Shown piece after piece: positions 20,934-31,461 of a DNA stretch of 64,000 nucleotides (the stretch's first letter is position 1; each line of letters starts with the position of its first letter). Source of the stretch: Picocystis sp. L7 (lineage: Eukaryota > Chlorophyta > Picocystophyceae > Picocystales > Picocystaceae); NCBI GenBank assembly GCA_020975725.1, contig QXJR01000008.1, positions 620,001 through 684,000 of the forward strand, written 5' to 3'. Position numbers and translations under genes: made by a program. Under the pieces are notes generated by a model, which saw only the letters and a program-made list of their open reading frames with translations, was not told the DNA's origin and did not search any database.

Positions 20934-22010
20934 CTAGGCATCTGCCTCTGGATTGCTCGCCAGCCTGTCCGGCACAGGGCTCCGGTTCGCACCTGGACTT
21001 TCTCCTCCCCAACCCGTCGGGGACTGTCGAGGGGGAGAGCGCCTAGGGCTGCGACTGCGCGATCGCTCCCTCCTTGGCGAGGGGCTCCTGCGCCGAGGAG
21101 ATCTACTACGATATCTTGGAGATCGGCTACGTCTTCCACGCGGAGGCGAGCGGCTGCGCCGCCCCATGCGTGTGGTCATTTCTGTAGGATCCTTGCGACC
21201 TTGCTGCGCGAACAACACTGCCAGTTCTTTCCCTGCAAACATCATTCTGTCCAAAGAACGCTTTGCATCGCTGGCATCTTCAGGATGCCTGAATTCCACG
21301 AAGCCGAAACCACGAGGCTCCCTGTCGCAACAAGAATGAAGATCCCTCGTCAGCATCCTGGCTTTGTTGGTACATACAGAGCCATCATCTATGCCTTGCT
21401 CGCCCTTACGTTCGGGACTTCGATGGGAGAGCACAAGCATCTCGCTTCAAGCAACTTCGGAGCATGTGTTCGTAGACGGATGGACGCATATGTTCTTTGT
21501 GATCTGTCCGCATCGCTTGATCGGTTCTTCGTGTTCTCTTACTTTGTGTAGTAGTCCTTGGGGAGGTAGACGTCTCTCACTGATCCATAGCGCTCGAACA
21601 GCTCTCGGATTTCTTCCGCTCTGCATGTTTCGATCGTCGTTCGTCCTGGTCAGCTACACGTTTCTATCCCGGCGTGCCAGGACCTCTTACCTTCGGTTCG
21701 ATTCGCTTTCCTTCGTCGTGGTTCCAGGTGCTTTTCCCGATCCGTTCCGGATGCTTTCGCTCGCGTTCCTCGTCGTTCGGCCGGTTTGGCATCTGTTTTT
21801 CCTTCGTCCTCACCTGACGTCTAGGGCGAGGTTCCTCACGAGCAGCGAGGTCCCTTCTGGTCTTCCACCGCGTCGCGGCGGACCGTCTCTTCGTCCATGG
21901 TTCCTTCGTTCGTCTCCGTATCCACGTCTCTCGTCGTATCCTCTCCTCTCGGCCCCGTATCCGCGTCGTTCGTCCCGGTACCGAGGCGGTGGAGAGGTGC
22001 TTCGACGCAT
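20934..22010 (-). CDS. SR splicing factor (SCL/SRSF10-like); three exons
   Basis: One RRM plus an RS tail; promotes spliceosomal exon recognition. Exons: 22010-21814, 21620-21543, 21321-20934 (220 aa). Introns 21621-21813 (GTGAGG..ATGCAG) and 21322-21542 (GTAAGA..GACAG) both have CTGAC branch sites. Joined exons give an unbroken RRM: TSLLVRNLALDVR, AEEIRELFERYGSVRDVYLP, KDYYTKEPRGFGFVEF. The N-terminal ~45 residues are RS/RG/RY-rich, and the C-terminal ~75 have many SRSP and SPRR repeats, phosphorylation targets of SR kinases. The N-terminal basic extension before the RRM matches plant SCL30/SCL33 and animal SRSF10 order. Its presence fits a genome that still splices. Confidence 0.9.
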
Positions 22011-22054
22011 CTCGTGCACGTGAACGCGCAAAAGCGGCTCGAAAACAGCGCGCG

Positions 22055-22750
22055 ATGGCGATGACGATGGACGACGAACGGCCGACGCGAAACCCTAATG
22101 CACTCGGGAGTTTTTTCTCTCCTGGGGGATCCTCATCCTCATCGGGGTCCATCCATCCCCGAAAGGGGGCTTCGTCCATTGGAGGATGGAGAAGGAGGTC
22201 GGGACGAACCCAGGAGACAGTAGGGAGCCCAACCGTACGTGACGTGGAAGACCCGGAGGGGCCATCCCGGGCATGGACGCGCGAAGAAAAAGGGGGTGGA
22301 ACCGTGGACGAGGCAACCCAAAGAAATCGGAGGTGCGTGTGGTGGGTCGATCATGCCGAAGGCTGCGAGGTAAGAGCCCATCCCGTCGTTCAAAACAAGT
22401 GCCTCGAGGCCGCAACGGGGGGAGGAAAGCCACCTCCGACCTCGTGCATCCCGTGCGGAGCTTCGCATGGGGCAAGGAGAACCACCCCATCCACCACTTC
22501 CATCCGTCCGGTTTGCTCCGACCCGATACATGCAGCTCGACCCTGCCCTCGCACGCCCTTGACAATTGGTCGATCGAATGCAACCAAAGAAGACGAAGAA
22601 GAAAAGAGTTGGGAAGATATTTTGGTCGTTCGTACGAGGAAAGAGAACAAGCCCAAGCAAAGAGGAAAGAAACGCAACTCAACTGTGAACGATCGAAACT
22701 TTCGACTTTCTACAAGACATGGCTTTGCACGGCATTCGTTTCTAACATGA
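22055..22750 (+). CDS. Hypothetical protein, doubtful
   Basis: A 231-codon open frame from ATG 22055 that starts just 44 bp from the SR-protein start on the other strand. It has a Ser/Gly-rich N-terminus (MDDERPTRNPNALGSFFSPG) and a charged segment near the end (KEDEEEKSWEDILVVRTRKE). No family is recognised and composition changes along the frame. A GTGCGT donor-like site lies near 22,334, so it may be only partly coding and spliced. Evidence is weak; it could be chance in GC-rich sequence. Confidence 0.28.
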   Translation: MAMTMDDERPTRNPNALGSFFSPGGSSSSSGSIHPRKGASSIGGWRRRSGRTQETVGSPTVRDVEDPEGPSRAWTREEKGGGTVDEATQRNRRCVWWVDHAEGCEVRAHPVVQNKCLEAATGGGKPPPTSCIPCGASHGARRTTPSTTSIRPVCSDPIHAARPCPRTPLTIGRSNATKEDEEEKSWEDILVVRTRKENKPKQRGKKRNSTVNDRNFRLSTRHGFARHSFLT

Positions 22751-23821
22751 GGTTGATGCGTTCGCCGACCTCGGTCGTACAACGAAAGATGAAAGGATCA
22801 CCATGCGCACTTTACGGTGGTCGTGGCAATGACTGTGCTTGTTGGACTAGAGCAGGCAACAACTTCCTATGGGTAGAACTTCCCTCGCTTTGCAAAGTCT
22901 AAGTTTCCATGCCCTTGCGCGCTACCAAAGACCACCTAAAGTTACACGTGTGACCCATTGCTACAATTGCCTCTAGCGCATAGCTGTGTTGCCTCCTATC
23001 AGGCTCCACGTTTCAATTTCACTCTTGCAACAGTCGCTCCACCCCTTTTGTCGTAGGTATTGTACCGCAAGGTGTAATTGGTGGCATCGTGATGTATGCC
23101 AAGTTGTCCTTCCGTTCCAAGCGACTCTCGAACATCCTCCTTGTGAAGAATTCTAGGCAACGAGAGCTGTGCCAAAGCCGTCCTAAACACATAGTTTCCC
23201 TTGCCAAGTTGGTTACCCGGAGGGTGGGAGGAGAGGGGGGAGCATCGGACTCGTGCATTCAAAGGAGAAGTGTTGTGTTCTAAACAACGCAAACGGTGGG
23301 CGAGTTCCTCTCGTCCAAGGTTAGTTTGCTATGCCATAAAAAGGTTATGGGGTCTAAGAGGGAGATTAGTGTTGAGCGTGGTTGAGCACATGGTGAGGGG
23401 AGTCTTCGGGCATGATTGCAACAATTGGACGGAACAGATCCGCCACCAGCTTCATCGACGTTCACATGACCATCCTCGATTTTGCAACTTCTAGGACGAG
23501 GTCCGAGGTGCAATGGTGGAACACCGTGCCCGCTTGGGACAACTCCCCTGTGGATTCCGGAACCTGCATGCGTCCGAAGACATGATTGCCTTGGGATGAA
23601 GGCAGGTGTGGAGATCTGCAGACATGGTGCATGCTGCCAAGATGGTTTGGGCCCTGCCTGTAGTTCCCTACTGCATGGGAAGAGGGCAATGGAGTGGTTT
23701 GGGGATGCGCGTGGCCGAGGTAGCAAAGGGACGCCTTCGAGCGACCTCCCAGGCGTGCGCGAGGAGGTGGTGGTGCGAGAAGGAAGGGGGGAAGAGGATT
23801 GAAGCACGTGCGGTGGGAAGC
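22751..23821. other. Intergenic, no gene recognised
   Basis: About 1.07 kb before the Nudix gene. Several short open frames exist on both strands, but none shows a family motif. Could include decayed mobile sequence; I see no termini. Confidence 0.35.
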
Positions 23822-24346
23822 ATGAGCCAAGCCTACGCCTACGCCTATCCCAGGCCCAGCGTCACCGTGGACGTGGCAGTGCTGGCCAAGGAAGCAAGGG
23901 AGAAACAGGCCAAGCTGCTGCTCATCAAGAGGAAGAGGGAACCCTACCAAGGTGCATGGGCGCTTCCTGGAGGATTCGTGGACGAAATGGAACCCTTGGA
24001 AGACGCCGCGAAACGAGAGCTGCAGGAAGAGACCTCGCTCGGAGGGGACCGTTGCGACCTCTGGCAAGTCGGTGCGTTCGGAGATCCTGGACGAGATCCA
24101 AGAGGTTGGACGATCACAGTCGCGTACACGTGCGTGGTGCGGGATCCCATCTCCTCTCTGGGGACGAAAGCGGCCGACGATGCCGCCGATGCGCAATGGT
24201 TCGACATCAACCAACTGCCTGCCCTTGCCTTCGACCACCAGAAAGTCATCCTGAGCTGTTTCCTCCACATCCTCAACCGACCAGAAAGCCAAGAGGACAA
24301 TATGCTCCGCTTGAGGCTTTCGGAAGCCATCGAAATGCTGCACTGA
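23822..24346 (+). CDS. Nudix hydrolase
   Basis: 174 aa from ATG 23822 (MSQAYAYAYPRPSVTVDVAVL). It hydrolyses a nucleoside diphosphate linked to another group. The Nudix box spans residues ~54-76: GGFVDEMEP, then REL and EET within AAKRELQEETSL, with all metal-binding Glu residues present. The flanking KLLLIKRKREPYQGAWALPG and RGWTITVAYTCVV patterns are like ADP-ribose/NADH pyrophosphatase-type Nudix proteins related to those of cyanobacteria and NrtR. The substrate is inference. No targeting peptide is obvious. Confidence 0.87.
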   Translation: MSQAYAYAYPRPSVTVDVAVLAKEAREKQAKLLLIKRKREPYQGAWALPGGFVDEMEPLEDAAKRELQEETSLGGDRCDLWQVGAFGDPGRDPRGWTITVAYTCVVRDPISSLGTKAADDAADAQWFDINQLPALAFDHQKVILSCFLHILNRPESQEDNMLRLRLSEAIEMLH

Positions 24347-24786
24347 GTGCATGGATGACTCGTGATGCGTCCCAAGCACCCTTGTGAAAGGAGTTGCAGG
24401 GGACACCAAGGTGTTGGACATCGTCGCTCCTGCATGGACACGCATTCACGATCCATCGATCGGTTATCCCGGCATGCATTCATTCATCCTTCTTCCAGCA
24501 CACTGGAACACAATCTGCGGCCACTCCTTCGCCTGGGCGAGTGCGCACCTCTTCTCTTGCCTTCCAGGCTTGGTCATCCTGTGCGCACCGCCGCCAACAG
24601 CGTGCCACATCGACTACCGCACGTCGAGCGATTCCATGGCTGCTTGCATTCTTCGGAGGAGAGGCGTTTCCAATGGAATGGAGAGGCTTTGGCAGCTTTG
24701 GAGAAGCCATGGAGGTCCCCATTCACACGTCCAAGGGTCCCACACCCATGGAAGAGAACGTGGGAAACCGAGGCGAGATGGAGCGA

Positions 24787-26124
24787 ATGAGCGCATGTTC
24801 ACGCGTCGCAGCGACCGCTCGACGCTCCGCGAGCGCCTGTCGAGCGTCCAGCCACGACCAGGCGTCGCGTGCTACGCAGGGAAGGTGCTGCTGGATCGAA
24901 ATCGACGGGAGGCGGGTCGCACGCGCCGTCGCCAAGGCAGGAGGAGTCCCAAACGCGCGATCTCTGCGAACGTGCAGAGTCGCCGCGAGCCACTCGGCGC
25001 GCTTTCACGTGTTGCTGGGAGGTGTAGAGGAAGAGGATCATGCGACGAGGATCGTTGGGAGGGCCGTTCTCGCGTACATCGCGGCGGAGATGGGAAGCTT
25101 CGTGTTCCTGAAAGAGCTGGTGGCCGTGGTCCACCGCGCCTACGACGATGGCGTGCCGCTGCTGCGGCTCAAGGTAGAAGCGGCTGCGTTGAACATGGAG
25201 AGTGGATTCGTGGAGCCAGTGTTCACCCAGCAGCAGCTCGAAATCTTCACGTCGTGGATGGCAATCATCTACGTCACCATTGCACTGCGCACAGGCGGAT
25301 CGGAAAGAAACAACCTCGTGGATAGAAGCGACCGACAGATTCAAGGAGTGTACTCGTTCGTGGAATCCACGCTTGAAGTGTTGGGTCAGGGATATGACTT
25401 GGAGCGGTTGCAGCTTCAGCAGAGTTTCGCACGAGCGGAGGAAAAAGACATACTCCCAGAGAGCTCGCCAGCCATGGAACTCATGAGGCAGAACACCAGA
25501 TTGATCCTTCTTACTGCATCCATGACCAATGCTTGCCAATCTGAACTGTTAGAAGACGAAGGAAGCCATGTGCGCTCACTGGCAATGCAATTGCTTGCTG
25601 GTTTTATCGGAGCTGTGAGCGGCTCTGAGCATTGCCTTCGGTGTTTTGCTCGCTCGGCTTTGATTGCCTATCGCTCGAATGTTCCTGTCTCTGCACTCTG
25701 CGAAGCCTTGGACACAACAGAGTTTGCCCAGGACGGAGATGTCATTCCTGTGGGTCTGAGCAGGGACAGTTCGAGCGTTTACTTGAAACTCTCCCTCTTT
25801 GCTAGGTGGTTGACCGTTTCGTACTTGGCGCAGGAATCAGATCTGAGCGATGACCTGTTGGAGTTTGAAGATGCATTCTGGCAGGGAGACAAATCAGTGG
25901 AGAAGGTGACCTCGCTTGAGGCAGAGAGGCAGGGAATCCTACAATTTGTACGCAATGCAGTGAAGGAGGATTGGGACAGTGAGAACATGGGAAAAATGGA
26001 GGCGTTTGAGCGCTCCATCTCGAACCCGTTCTTGGAGGCTGACTCGCCGACGGTCCTGTTCATGAGGCAGCAGGCCACCCTGGCCATCCTGGCACGCGAC
26101 TTTGGGCGTGGGACTGGGCAGTAG
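24787..26124 (+). CDS. Unrecognised 445-aa protein with transit-like N-terminus
   Basis: The frame is open from 24394. I choose ATG 24787 (MSACSRVAATARRSASACRA) because the next ~75 residues are Ser/Ala/Arg-rich like an organelle transit peptide; ATGs at 24748 and 24778 are alternatives. From residue ~90 the sequence is mostly helical, with segments FVFLKELVAVVHRAYDDGVP, FTQQQLEIFTSWMAIIYVTI, LEVLGQGYDLERLQLQ and LSLFARWLTVSYLAQ. No transmembrane run longer than ~15 residues and no catalytic motif that I know is seen. The steady codon use and length make it a real gene; a soluble plastid or mitochondrial protein is the most I can infer. Confidence 0.7.
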   Translation: MSACSRVAATARRSASACRASSHDQASRATQGRCCWIEIDGRRVARAVAKAGGVPNARSLRTCRVAASHSARFHVLLGGVEEEDHATRIVGRAVLAYIAAEMGSFVFLKELVAVVHRAYDDGVPLLRLKVEAAALNMESGFVEPVFTQQQLEIFTSWMAIIYVTIALRTGGSERNNLVDRSDRQIQGVYSFVESTLEVLGQGYDLERLQLQQSFARAEEKDILPESSPAMELMRQNTRLILLTASMTNACQSELLEDEGSHVRSLAMQLLAGFIGAVSGSEHCLRCFARSALIAYRSNVPVSALCEALDTTEFAQDGDVIPVGLSRDSSSVYLKLSLFARWLTVSYLAQESDLSDDLLEFEDAFWQGDKSVEKVTSLEAERQGILQFVRNAVKEDWDSENMGKMEAFERSISNPFLEADSPTVLFMRQQATLAILARDFGRGTGQ

Positions 26125-26155
26125 ATCTACAGCATATGTGGTGCATTTATGGAAT

Positions 26156-26731
26156 TTAATTAAGTCTGAACATGTCGTTCTGCACGAAGAAACTATTGCC
26201 TGCCGACATCAATTGGAACACCTGGCTGAACTTGAGTGGCCTTTCCTCGTTTTCTACCATGAGATGGCCCACGACGAACACCAGGATACCTCCACTGGGG
26301 GAAGGCTGGACATCCATCTCGACGACGCTGTGCTTGCATTGCTGGAAGGGCAGTGCCATCAGCTTCTGCCCAATGGCTTGTTGCCCTTGGAACTCCTGTC
26401 CCTCAAAGGACATCATCGAAGAATCCTGATACAGCCCCGCCAACCCCGGTCTGTTCGTGTCGAACGTCGAGTAGTAGTACTCGACGAATTGCTGCATGCG
26501 TTTGCAACCATATTCTCACGCAAGTCAGTCCACTGTCTCTCCGCAGGGCGTCTCCACCGTCCAAGCACTGTCCACGAAAACCCTAGTTGAACCTCGTTCG
26601 ACGACCACGTTCGCGTGTGGAAGCCTCTCCCCTTCCGACGTTCCACCCACGCCTTCCATCCATCCGTTCCAGCCTTTTCGTTCCTTCGGATCCAAGTCTC
26701 GCACCTTCGCCACCGCTTTCGGGTCCGCCAT
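26156..26731 (-). CDS. NTF2: Nuclear transport factor 2; two exons
   Basis: Imports RanGDP into the nucleus by binding Ran and FG nucleoporins. Exon 1 is only 27 bp, 26731-26705, coding MADPKAVAK. Exon 2 is 26491-26156. The 213-bp intron 26492-26704 has GTGCGA..GCATGCAG ends with a CTGAC branch site. The 120-aa product is close to plant NTF2 throughout: FVEYYYSTFDTNRPGLAGLY, MMSFEGQEFQGQQAI, LPFQQCKHSVVEMDVQPS and FSQVFQLM near the end. A methionine codon at 26497 gives a false short start; it lies inside the intron. Divergent with PheRS beta across 423 bp. Confidence 0.93.
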
Positions 26732-27154
26732 CGCGAACGCACACGTCTCGAGGTGTTCCCACCACTTCTGTCTCTTCGGGACTCGTTTGGGTTCTTGACT
26801 GATCCCCACCAACTTCCCTTTCGAACCCGTTTCCCTTTCCCTTTCATCCCCAACACGCCTTCCCTTTCGTTTTCGTCTCCCAGACCCGCTCCCTTTCGGC
26901 ATCGACGCGGTTCCTTTCGAACCCCTTCCCTCTCCTTTCAGATCCTCCCAATCCTCCTTTCGACCGTCCCCTTTCGAACCCCCAAACGTCCGCATCCACG
27001 TCCCCATCGATATCTTCCGAAATCATATCGATTCATCATCGAGATCTTTCGAGGTTCCCAGGCGGCAGAGGGAGGCAACTGCAACAGTGTCGGCTGCGCG
27101 CCGCCGCGACGCGCGTCGCACCGCGCCTCTTGCATCGAACGCGCACTCGCGAAC
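26732..27154. promoter_or_regulatory. Bidirectional promoter NTF2/PheRS, dense CCCTTTCGAA motifs
   Basis: The 423-bp spacer between two start codons. From about 26,815 to 26,990 it carries at least six copies of the core: CCCTTTCGAACCCG, TTCCCTTTCG, CTCCCTTTCGG, GGTTCCTTTCGAACCCC, CTCCTTTCGACC and CCCCTTTCGAACCCCC. This is the densest cluster of the motif in the window. Regulation by it is inferred from position and repetition. Confidence 0.55.
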
Positions 27155-29097
27155 ATGCCAGTGGTGGGAGTGGGTCGAGATCGACTCTTCGAAGCGCTCG
27201 GAAGGGTGTACAGTGCGTGCAAGCGAGGAGAGACGACGCGAGAGCGGCGAGGACGGCGTGTGTCGGACACGTTGCTAACGCGAAGGCCAACGTCTTGGTC
27301 TGTCAAACGGACCTTCCAACAGCCGAAGAAGAGTTCGAAGAGCTCTGCTTCGAGTATGGGATTGAACTGGACGACGTGACCACCGAGTCGCAGATGCTGC
27401 GTAAGGAACATGGAATCAAGGACAACGACATGGTGGAAGACGAAGAAGTCATCTACCGCGTGGACATACCCGCCAACCGATACGACATGCTGTGCCTCGA
27501 AGGGATCGCCAGAGCATTGAACATTTTCAACGAAAGGGAAAAGTTGCCGAACTTTCGAATCTCCGATGCGCCCAAAGAATCCTTGCAGCGAATGACCGTC
27601 AAGCCGGAAACCGTACTCGTCCGACCGTTCGTGGTCTGTGCGGTGCTGCGTGGCGTCACCTTCAACGAGTCACGATACAACTCTTTCATTGACCTGCAGG
27701 ACAAATTGCATCAAAATCTGTGCCGGCAGAGGTCGCTGGTGGCCATCGGGACCCATGATCTAGACACACTCCAAGGACCCTTCACCTACGAAGCACGTAG
27801 GCCATCACAAATCAGGTTCATGCCTCTGAAGCAAGAGAAAGAGTTCAATGCGGACGAACTGATGCAGCACTACAAAGAACACGATCAGAAGCTGAAGAAA
27901 TTCGTGCCAATTATCGAGGATAGCTTGGTCTACCCTGTCCTCTATGACGCGAAGGGAACAGTGCTGTCGCTACCCCCGATCATAAATGGAGCTCATTCAG
28001 CCATCAAGCTGTCCACGAGAAATGTGTTCATTGAATGCACTGCCACGGACTTGACCAAAGCTAAGACTGTCCTCAACACAGTTGTCACTATGTTCTCACA
28101 GTACTGCGAGGACCCGTTTGTCGTGGAGCCTGTCCTAGTACAGGACGCCTTGGGAGAAACTACCATGTACCCAGAACTAGAGATGAAGCAGCTTGACGTG
28201 AGCTTGGAATTCATAAATAAAAGCATTGGGACATCTCTTGGTGCAGAGGATGTCTGCAAACTCTTGACCAAGATGCAGTTGCCTGCGAGTGTTTGCTTAG
28301 AGGACAGCTCCGTCTTGAAAGTCTCCATTCCACCAACGCGCTCGGATGTACTTCATGCTTGCGATGTCATGGAAGACGTAGCTATTGCCTACGGTTACAA
28401 CAATATCCAAGAAAAAATACCAGACACGGTATGCAACGGCAAGGAGCAGCCGTTGAACCAACTGACGGACATGCTGCGGTTTGAAATGGCCATGGCTGGG
28501 TACACAGAAGTGCTTACCTGGTCCCTGCATTCGCACGATGAGAGCTTCAAGTTTTTGCGACGAGAAGATGACGGACAAGTGGCTGCGAAGATCAGCAATC
28601 CAGCCACAGTAGAATTTGAGGTCTGCAGGACCACATTGGTCAGCGGGCTTCTGAAGACGATTGGGGCGAACAAAGACTCGCCTCTTCCCATTCGATTGTT
28701 TGAAGTACAGGACGTTGTGCTTCTCTCTGCGGAGGACATTGTTGGCGCAAAGAACCACCGCAGGCTCGGGGCGGTGTTTTGCGCCAAGGAATCTGGTTTC
28801 GAAGAGATCCATGGTTTGCTAGACCGGACCATGCAGGTGTTGGGAGTCCCTCTTGCAGGCACGAATCAGAAGCTGGAGCGGCGTTACGGAGGTGGATACA
28901 GCATCCGTCCGGGCAGCGACGGGATGTTCTTCCCGGGTCGACAGGCGGAGGTGGTGTGCAAGGAGCAGGTGGTGGGTCGATTTGGCGTGGTCCATCCGGA
29001 CGTCCTGGCATTTTTCGGCATCCCTTTCCCGTGCTCTGCGGTGGAAATGGACGTGGAACCCTTTTGCTTCGATCAGTTCTACCGTTCGTTGGTGTGA
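27155..29097 (+). CDS. Phenylalanyl-tRNA synthetase beta subunit, cytosolic; two exons
   Basis: Charges tRNA-Phe as an alpha2-beta2 enzyme. Exon 1 is 27155-27212 and exon 2 is 27323-29097, giving 610 aa (animal and plant forms are ~590). The intron 27213-27322 is 110 bp, GTGCGT..CCAACAG with a TGCTAAC branch site. Joining restores GRVYTEEEFEELCFEYGIEL, the conserved family N-terminus. Later marks include VEDEEVIYRVDIPANRYDML, the B3/B4 region (FAYEAR-like FTYEARRPSQIRF), the B5 DNA-binding-like domain (KVSIPPTRSDVLHACDVMED) and the core-like C-terminal domain (CRTTLVSGLLKTI, PIRLFEVQDVV). This is the archaeal/eukaryotic cytosolic type, not the organellar fused type. AATAAA at 29135 may be the polyadenylation signal. 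Confidence 0.93.
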
Positions 29098-29445
29098 ACC
29101 ACTTGCACTCCTCCTCTCCTGGCTGATTGTACCTGAATAAACTTCCTCGCCAACGTTTCAGAAGCACCATCGTCCCGGACCGTTCCGGTGTGCCGTGGTT
29201 CTCACACGCCTCCACACGCTCCATCCACGTCGGATTCACCCTTTCCATGCACAACCAGGCCTCCATTGGCACTGCTTGGGACACGCACCTGTCCTTATGT
29301 GTTCCCTTCACACCTTCCTGTCCTCGAATGCCCTCCATCGGGGAGGATCCCCCCCTCCTTCTTTTTAAGCTCCGAGTTAACCTCCTGGTGGGTGTTCGAG
29401 TTTCCCACCGACATCCTCGCGCCAAGCGCACAGGCGTCGGACACG

Positions 29446-30360
29446 ATGCGCACGCAGTTTCGCACAGGGACGAGGAACGACGGCCTGGCGCATTGGCCGC
29501 CGAACGTGCGTCGTCTGCCACGCGTGGAGGACGCCTGGAACGAAACCAGGGCCAGGGACGTGGCGGCCTTCTGGATGCATCGCGGCGTGGATGCCACCAC
29601 GGCCACGCGCTTGGCAGGAATGGGAAGGAACGTGGCGCTCTTCCGAGATCGAGAAAGGCTGATGCAGAGGTTGGAAGCGCTGCAGGAACTGCTACCCGAC
29701 AGCAGGGCCGAAAGGTTGGCCGCACGTGCACCTGTGCTGCTGAAGCTGTGGGGAGGACACCTGGCCACCAAGTACAAGCAGCTGGGAGACCTGCTGCCAG
29801 ATGCAGACGTGGCGAAGATGGTGGACAAGCAACCTTCCCTGCTGTGCATGGACGTGAAACGGAGCGTCTCCAAAACACTGTCCGACCTGGAACACGTGAT
29901 GGGTCCGGACACCTGCGTGCAAAAGATGGTCGAGAGACAGCCAGGGATACTCATGTACACCAATGCTGGCAAACAGATCGTGCCGAAGATCTACGCCCTC
30001 AAAAAATTGCTGCCCAAGTGCAACGTAAACCTCCTTCTGGAGAAGAATCCGTCCTTGCTGACCATGAACGTCGAAGTCAGCGTGGCAAAGAAAATCCACA
30101 GGCTCCGCCGACTGACCTCCGAGAAGCAAATGCACGATTGGTGCCAAAGACCTGCCACTCTAGCACGCATCCTGAATTGCAGCCACAGCGTTATCGACAG
30201 GCTAGAATACTGCAAACAACACTGCCCCGAACACTTGGCATCTGCCAGCGCCTTTCTTATCATGCCCAAGTCCTTGTTTGACGAGAAATTCCCCGAGTTC
30301 CAGGATTGGAGAGAGAAGAGAACAGCACCGGCAGCCCTCCATGAAACAAAGAGGAAGTAA
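29446..30360 (+). CDS. mTERF family protein
   Basis: 304 aa from ATG 29446 (MRTQFRTGTRNDGLAHW). Contains about six degenerate mTERF repeats, each with the ..LL..NP/QPSLL.M pattern: LAARAPVLLKLWGG, MVDKQPSLLCMDVKRSVSK, MVERQPGILMYTN and LLEKNPSLLTMNVEVSVAK. mTERF proteins bind organelle nucleic acids and affect transcription, ribosome assembly or RNA metabolism in mitochondria and plastids. The basic N-terminus would suit either organelle. The gene is intronless and lies between PheRS beta and NIPSNAP on the same strand, with ~350 bp before it and ~300 bp after it. An AATAAA lies about 100 bp after the stop. Confidence 0.83.
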   Translation: MRTQFRTGTRNDGLAHWPPNVRRLPRVEDAWNETRARDVAAFWMHRGVDATTATRLAGMGRNVALFRDRERLMQRLEALQELLPDSRAERLAARAPVLLKLWGGHLATKYKQLGDLLPDADVAKMVDKQPSLLCMDVKRSVSKTLSDLEHVMGPDTCVQKMVERQPGILMYTNAGKQIVPKIYALKKLLPKCNVNLLLEKNPSLLTMNVEVSVAKKIHRLRRLTSEKQMHDWCQRPATLARILNCSHSVIDRLEYCKQHCPEHLASASAFLIMPKSLFDEKFPEFQDWREKRTAPAALHETKRK

Positions 30361-30663
30361 CGACGCGCCTTCAGCTTGGCAATCGAACCAAGCCATGCGC
30401 GCATGACATTGCATGCGCCAGAACCCACACCACCACCATGCACCACACCTGCACCTGCAATAAATTCAGCCCTCGCTCGTCGCGTGAAGAAGCTCGCCAT
30501 CCACATCGTCGATTCTATCACTGCAGTATTGTTTTTGTCCTCCTTCGCTTTATTCCTGACACTCGCGAAGTTGGCCATCATCGATGCAGATTCGATGGAA
30601 AGGGGGGAGGATCACACCTGAGAATACGGTGCAATCGAGGAACACCGACGACGAGACTGCACG

Positions 30664-31461
30664 ATGGCGAGCGCCACACGCCGCGCGTCCGTGGTGGCAC
30701 GTGCGGCCGTTTCCTGGGCGCGTCGCGGCATGTCCAGTGTGGGAGCTTCGCCTTACGACACCGGATTTCTGGAGGTGCGACAGTACACGTTGGTTCCGGA
30801 GAAGATGAAGGAGTACATGCAGCTGGCCGGAGCAACCGCGGAGCTACGAAAGCGCCTCAATCCGGGATTCCTGAGCTTCTTCACGTGCGATACAGGGAGC
30901 GTGTTGAATCGCGTGACGCACTTTTATCACTACAAGGATCTGGACGAGAGGGAACGAGTGCGCAAGACGATGGCGGAGAATCCAGAATGGCAGGAATTCA
31001 TCGACAAGAGCAGGCCTGGACTGCAGATGCAGGAGTCCATGCTCTTCCTGCAGGCCGTGGAATGCCACAAAGCGGCTGGTTCTTGCAACGTGAACGAGTT
31101 CGAGTCGCCTCCGAAACCTGCACCTGGCCAACCGACACCAATCTACGAGATAAGGACGTACCAGTTGGATCCAGGATACGGGAGTGCCCCGAAGCTGAGA
31201 AAAATATTTGCCAAAGGATTGCCAGCCAAGGTTGCCGCAGATTCTGATGGAAAACTTGTGTTTCTAGGATACACAGATGTGGGAAAACTAAATTACGTGA
31301 TGGAGGTGTGGCGTTACAGCAGCGCCCAAGCGAGCATCGAGGCGAGGAGAGCAGCCAGGGCAGTGGAAGATTGGCGACAAGCAATTGCAGCCGTCACACC
31401 CATGGTGCAGGTTTTTGAAACAAGAATCATGGTGCCTGCTATTTTTTCTCCGTGGCAATGA
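30664..31461 (+). CDS. NIPSNAP family protein, mitochondrial
   Basis: 265 aa from ATG 30664. The first ~25 residues (MASATRRASVVARAAVSWAR) form an amphipathic basic presequence. Two tandem NIPSNAP ferredoxin-like domains follow: FLEVRQYTLVPEKMKEYMQL at ~36 and YEIRTYQLDPG at ~160, each with the later W.Y/W.F element (THFYHYKDLDER, VMEVWRYSS). In animals NIPSNAPs are mitochondrial matrix proteins used in mitophagy signalling; in algae the role is unknown. The gene is intronless, and ATAAA follows the stop within 10 bp. Confidence 0.87.
   Translation: MASATRRASVVARAAVSWARRGMSSVGASPYDTGFLEVRQYTLVPEKMKEYMQLAGATAELRKRLNPGFLSFFTCDTGSVLNRVTHFYHYKDLDERERVRKTMAENPEWQEFIDKSRPGLQMQESMLFLQAVECHKAAGSCNVNEFESPPKPAPGQPTPIYEIRTYQLDPGYGSAPKLRKIFAKGLPAKVAADSDGKLVFLGYTDVGKLNYVMEVWRYSSAQASIEARRAARAVEDWRQAIAAVTPMVQVFETRIMVPAIFSPWQ

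Noticed and set aside
22690-22760. FYKTWLCTAF resembling the lead of a CCCH zinc finger
   Set aside because: The following Cys and His residues are missing in that frame.
23280-23807. Minus-strand 175-codon open frame
   Set aside because: Pro/Ser-rich with no motif and antisense to the Nudix upstream region; likely chance.
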